A stretch of 64,000 bases of DNA from GCA-2401735 sp051252095. Its GTDB lineage: Bacteria > Pseudomonadota > Gammaproteobacteria > Burkholderiales > Methylophilaceae. A program made the translations under genes and the position numbers. Shown here one piece after another: positions 62,049-64,000 of this stretch. The notes under the pieces are model-generated. The model was not told the origin of the DNA, made no database searches, and saw only the letters and a program-made list of their open reading frames with translations. Position 1 is the first letter of the stretch, and the number at the start of each line of letters is the position of its first letter. The stretch covers positions 1 to 64,000 of the forward strand of contig JBPOFK010000003.1 in assembly GCA_051252095.1 (NCBI GenBank). Reading direction: 5' to 3'.

Positions 62049-62438
62049 ATGAAACATTATCCTCAATCAGGTTTATCTAAACAAAGCGGTGCAATCTTAT
62101 TGGAAGCATTGATAGCTGTTTTACTGTTTTCACTTGGGGTACTTGCGCTGGCAGGCTTGCAAGCAACTATGATTAAAAATACCGATGATGCAAAGTACCG
62201 TGCTGAAGCGACATTCATCGCACAACAGAAGTTTGGTGAAATTTGGGCGAATACAAGAGGTTTTGCTAGCCTAGCTGATTATGTCGTAACCGATGAGGAC
62301 GTTTCTCAATTGCCTAACGGGAAACGTACGGTTGAAGTTTCTGCTGATCGCGTTGTGACTGTAATCGTTAACTGGACTTTGCCTGGTGGCGGAGTGGAGC
62401 ATACCTATTCAACGAATGCCAGAATAGAGGGAATATAA
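62049..62438 (+). CDS. pilV: PilV minor pilin
   Basis: Protein of 129 residues. Leader with QSGAILLEALIAVLLFSLGV: Gly/Ala at the cleavage site, Glu at +5 and the PilV helix pattern. QATMIKNTDDAKYRAEATFI follows. The ATG at 62049 has AGGAAAAAT just before it; longer readings overlap fimT and lack a site. PilV forms part of the pilus tip with PilW and PilX. Confidence 0.9.
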   Translation: MKHYPQSGLSKQSGAILLEALIAVLLFSLGVLALAGLQATMIKNTDDAKYRAEATFIAQQKFGEIWANTRGFASLADYVVTDEDVSQLPNGKRTVEVSADRVVTVIVNWTLPGGGVEHTYSTNARIEGI

Positions 62439-62440
62439 TA

Positions 62441-63538
62441 ATGCGTGGTTTTAATCGGCAATTTTCTAATCAAAAAGGCTTTAGCTTAATTGAGTTAATG
62501 GTAGGAATGGTATTAGGCTTGATGGCAACCATCGTAATTGTTCAAGTTTTTTCTGCTTTTGAGGGCCAAAAACGCACGACTTCAGGCAGTGCGGATGCGC
62601 AAACAAATGGCACCATTGCTTTAATGAATATACAAAGAAATATTCAAATGGCAGGATACGGCCTACCTTTACCTATGGCTGATAAAGAAAACAGCTCCCT
62701 TAAATGCGCGGCATTTGCTGATTATGATCCAGATAATAATGCCGCCACAAACAATAGCACCAATTTATTTCCTTTAGTGATAAATGATGGTACTGGGAAT
62801 AATGGCAGTGATGTAATTACGGTTAGATACAGTACCACTGCTATGGGTGCTGTGCCAGTCAAAATTATTAATGCTACTGGTGCGACAGGCGCGGGGATTA
62901 ATGTAGAGAACAATATTGGATGTAATGATAATGATGTCGCATTAATTATGGATGGCAACTCGTGTCAAATGACAACGATTGCAGATGGGAATGGTAGCCC
63001 TGACACGGATGTGAATATTAAGTTAAGTACATGGGCTCCTGCGGGTGCACCACTGGTAAACAACGCAAAAATCGCCTGTATGGGTAATTGGCAAAATTAT
63101 ACTTATCAGTTGAATGCGAATGATGAACTACTATTGAACGGCCAACCAATTGTTTCAGAAGTGGTGAGCTTACAAGCACAGTATGGTATTTCTGCAACTG
63201 CCGATAGTAATCAAGTGAATCAGTGGGTCAATGCTACCGGCGCAACTTGGGCAGCGCCTTCTGTCGCAAACCGCAATCGCATAAAGGCGATAAGAGTAGC
63301 AGTGATTTTACGTAATGGGTTACTAGAAAAAGAAGCAGTGACAACTGCGTGCAGCTCAACAACTGCCGCTAACCCTTCAGGGCTATGTGCATGGGATGCC
63401 ACATCAGCGGGTCCTTCTGTTGCCTCTCCTGCGCCCGCTATTAATTTAAATACAATCGGTGGGACCAATTATAGGTACAGAGTGTTTGAAACAATTATTC
63501 CATTAAGAAATATGCTTTGGTCTAAGGAAGCAGTATGA
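62441..63538 (+). CDS. pilW: PilW minor pilin
   Basis: Protein of 365 residues with prepilin signal QKGFSLIELMVGMVLGLMAT and the PilW-like body: QTNGTIALMNIQRNIQMAGY, VVSLQAQYGISATAD, RNRIKAIRVAVILRNGLLEK and the C-terminal YRYRVFETIIPLRNMLW. Size is normal for PilW. It starts two bases after pilV and overlaps pilX by ATGA. Confidence 0.93.
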   Translation: MRGFNRQFSNQKGFSLIELMVGMVLGLMATIVIVQVFSAFEGQKRTTSGSADAQTNGTIALMNIQRNIQMAGYGLPLPMADKENSSLKCAAFADYDPDNNAATNNSTNLFPLVINDGTGNNGSDVITVRYSTTAMGAVPVKIINATGATGAGINVENNIGCNDNDVALIMDGNSCQMTTIADGNGSPDTDVNIKLSTWAPAGAPLVNNAKIACMGNWQNYTYQLNANDELLLNGQPIVSEVVSLQAQYGISATADSNQVNQWVNATGATWAAPSVANRNRIKAIRVAVILRNGLLEKEAVTTACSSTTAANPSGLCAWDATSAGPSVASPAPAINLNTIGGTNYRYRVFETIIPLRNMLWSKEAV

Positions 63539-64000
63539 AACGCAAAAATCTAACATTTGTTAAATTCCAACAGGGTGTCGTTTTGTTTGTGGCATTAATC
63601 GCTTTGGTTGTGATGTCTTTAGCAGCAGTAGCACTTATACGTTCGGTAGATACGAATACATTGATTACTGGAAATTTATCATTTAAACAGTCATCCGTCA
63701 TAGCAGCCGACCAAGGGATAGAGGAAGCCTTAACTCGATTGAATGCACAGGCAATAGCTAACGCTGATGTATTAAATACAAGTAGTGCAGCCAACGGATA
63801 TTTTGCCACTTTTCTAGCCCCTACTTCGCCTAATTTAGATGATATAGCTGTTTTAAAAGATAATGCAACTTGGGCAGCAAACAATAGTTTAGCAGTTGCT
63901 AGCGTAGGTTCAGAGAGTATTAGAGTCATCGTGCAGCGGATGTGTCGGAATGAATTGGCTCCAGCAAAAGAAACCTGTTTGTTTGGTGAGGATGAAGTAG
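63535..64000 (+). CDS. pilX: PilX minor pilin, cut by window end
   Basis: Open to the window end (155 codons seen). The front QQGVVLFVALIALVVMSLAA is the PilX hydrophobic segment, followed by NTLITGNLSFKQSSVIAADQ and GIEEAL. A Cys pair (CRNELAPAKETC) lies near the cut. In other genomes pilY1 and pilE follow; here they lie outside the window. The start overlaps the pilW stop (ATGA). Confidence 0.9.
   Translation, partial: MKRKNLTFVKFQQGVVLFVALIALVVMSLAAVALIRSVDTNTLITGNLSFKQSSVIAADQGIEEALTRLNAQAIANADVLNTSSAANGYFATFLAPTSPNLDDIAVLKDNATWAANNSLAVASVGSESIRVIVQRMCRNELAPAKETCLFGEDEV

Overview
The window is about 64 kb of low-GC (by eye roughly 40%) proteobacterial chromosome. Housekeeping genes are densely packed. 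I see no insertion sequence, prophage or CRISPR array. The gene types and their organisation suggest a betaproteobacterium, most likely a methylotroph of the Methylophilaceae (Methylotenera/Methylophilus-like). Supporting points are a stand-alone pqqA (precursor of the cofactor of methanol dehydrogenase), a TorF-family porin-glnK-amtB operon, the pairs lptM-lysA and ubiK-comM, and a fimT-pilV-pilW-pilX minor pilin cluster. The family assignment is inference, because no rRNA or marker-gene comparison was possible.

Layout. 1-1.6 kb: tRNA-Val, a ZIP metal transporter and a DUF2147 protein. 1.9-9.6 kb: an accessory envelope-type locus. A histidine kinase/response regulator pair is divergent from an SPFH protein - SH3-like protein - lipoprotein - microprotein operon, and is followed by an opposing transglutaminase-like plus DUF350 pair. 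Two related microproteins of 51 and 55 aa sit at the two ends of the kinase-to-lipoprotein part. 9.6-10.2 kb: a gene-free stretch with a probable small RNA (5' hairpin, CU-rich linker, strong terminator) and an array of short hairpins with changing stems. 10.2-13.9 kb: DUF427, egtB, egtD and a PatB-type C-S lyase, which looks like an ergothioneine operon. 14-24.5 kb: mixed genes (YbdD-like, MFS, phosphoesterase, protease, SOUL, DUF2721, acetolactate synthase with a glutamate-synthase-like protein, DUF3014, TerC) with several short proteins between them.

24.7 kb: pqqA with its own terminator. 24.9-27.2 kb: an unusual fusion of a glycosidase-like barrel with a Kdo/WaaP-type kinase. 27.2-37.2 kb: a seven-gene operon read right to left: ArsR regulator, Aas-type acyltransferase/acyl-ACP synthetase, Tat-type amidohydrolase, DUF2339, DUF3999, alpha/beta hydrolase and LplT-like transporter. 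Its promoter is covered by a perfect palindrome and its mRNA may be leaderless. 37.2-42 kb: a tripartite export system (ABC-HlyD-TolC) whose ATPase motifs are badly degenerate. 42.1-45 kb: the nitrogen operon (porin-glnK-amtB) behind a near-consensus sigma-54 promoter.

45-61 kb is core metabolism: ubiK, comM, metH, an EAL/HDOD protein, mpl, a TonB-like protein, a 2Fe-2S ferredoxin, a HIT protein, nadA, nudB, tRNA-Thr, ispH, purU, lysA and lptM. 61-64 kb: a type IV minor pilin operon (pilE-like, fimT, pilV, pilW and pilX, the last cut by the window end). It is preceded by a two-repeat site that fits the LytTR (AlgR-type) binding pattern.
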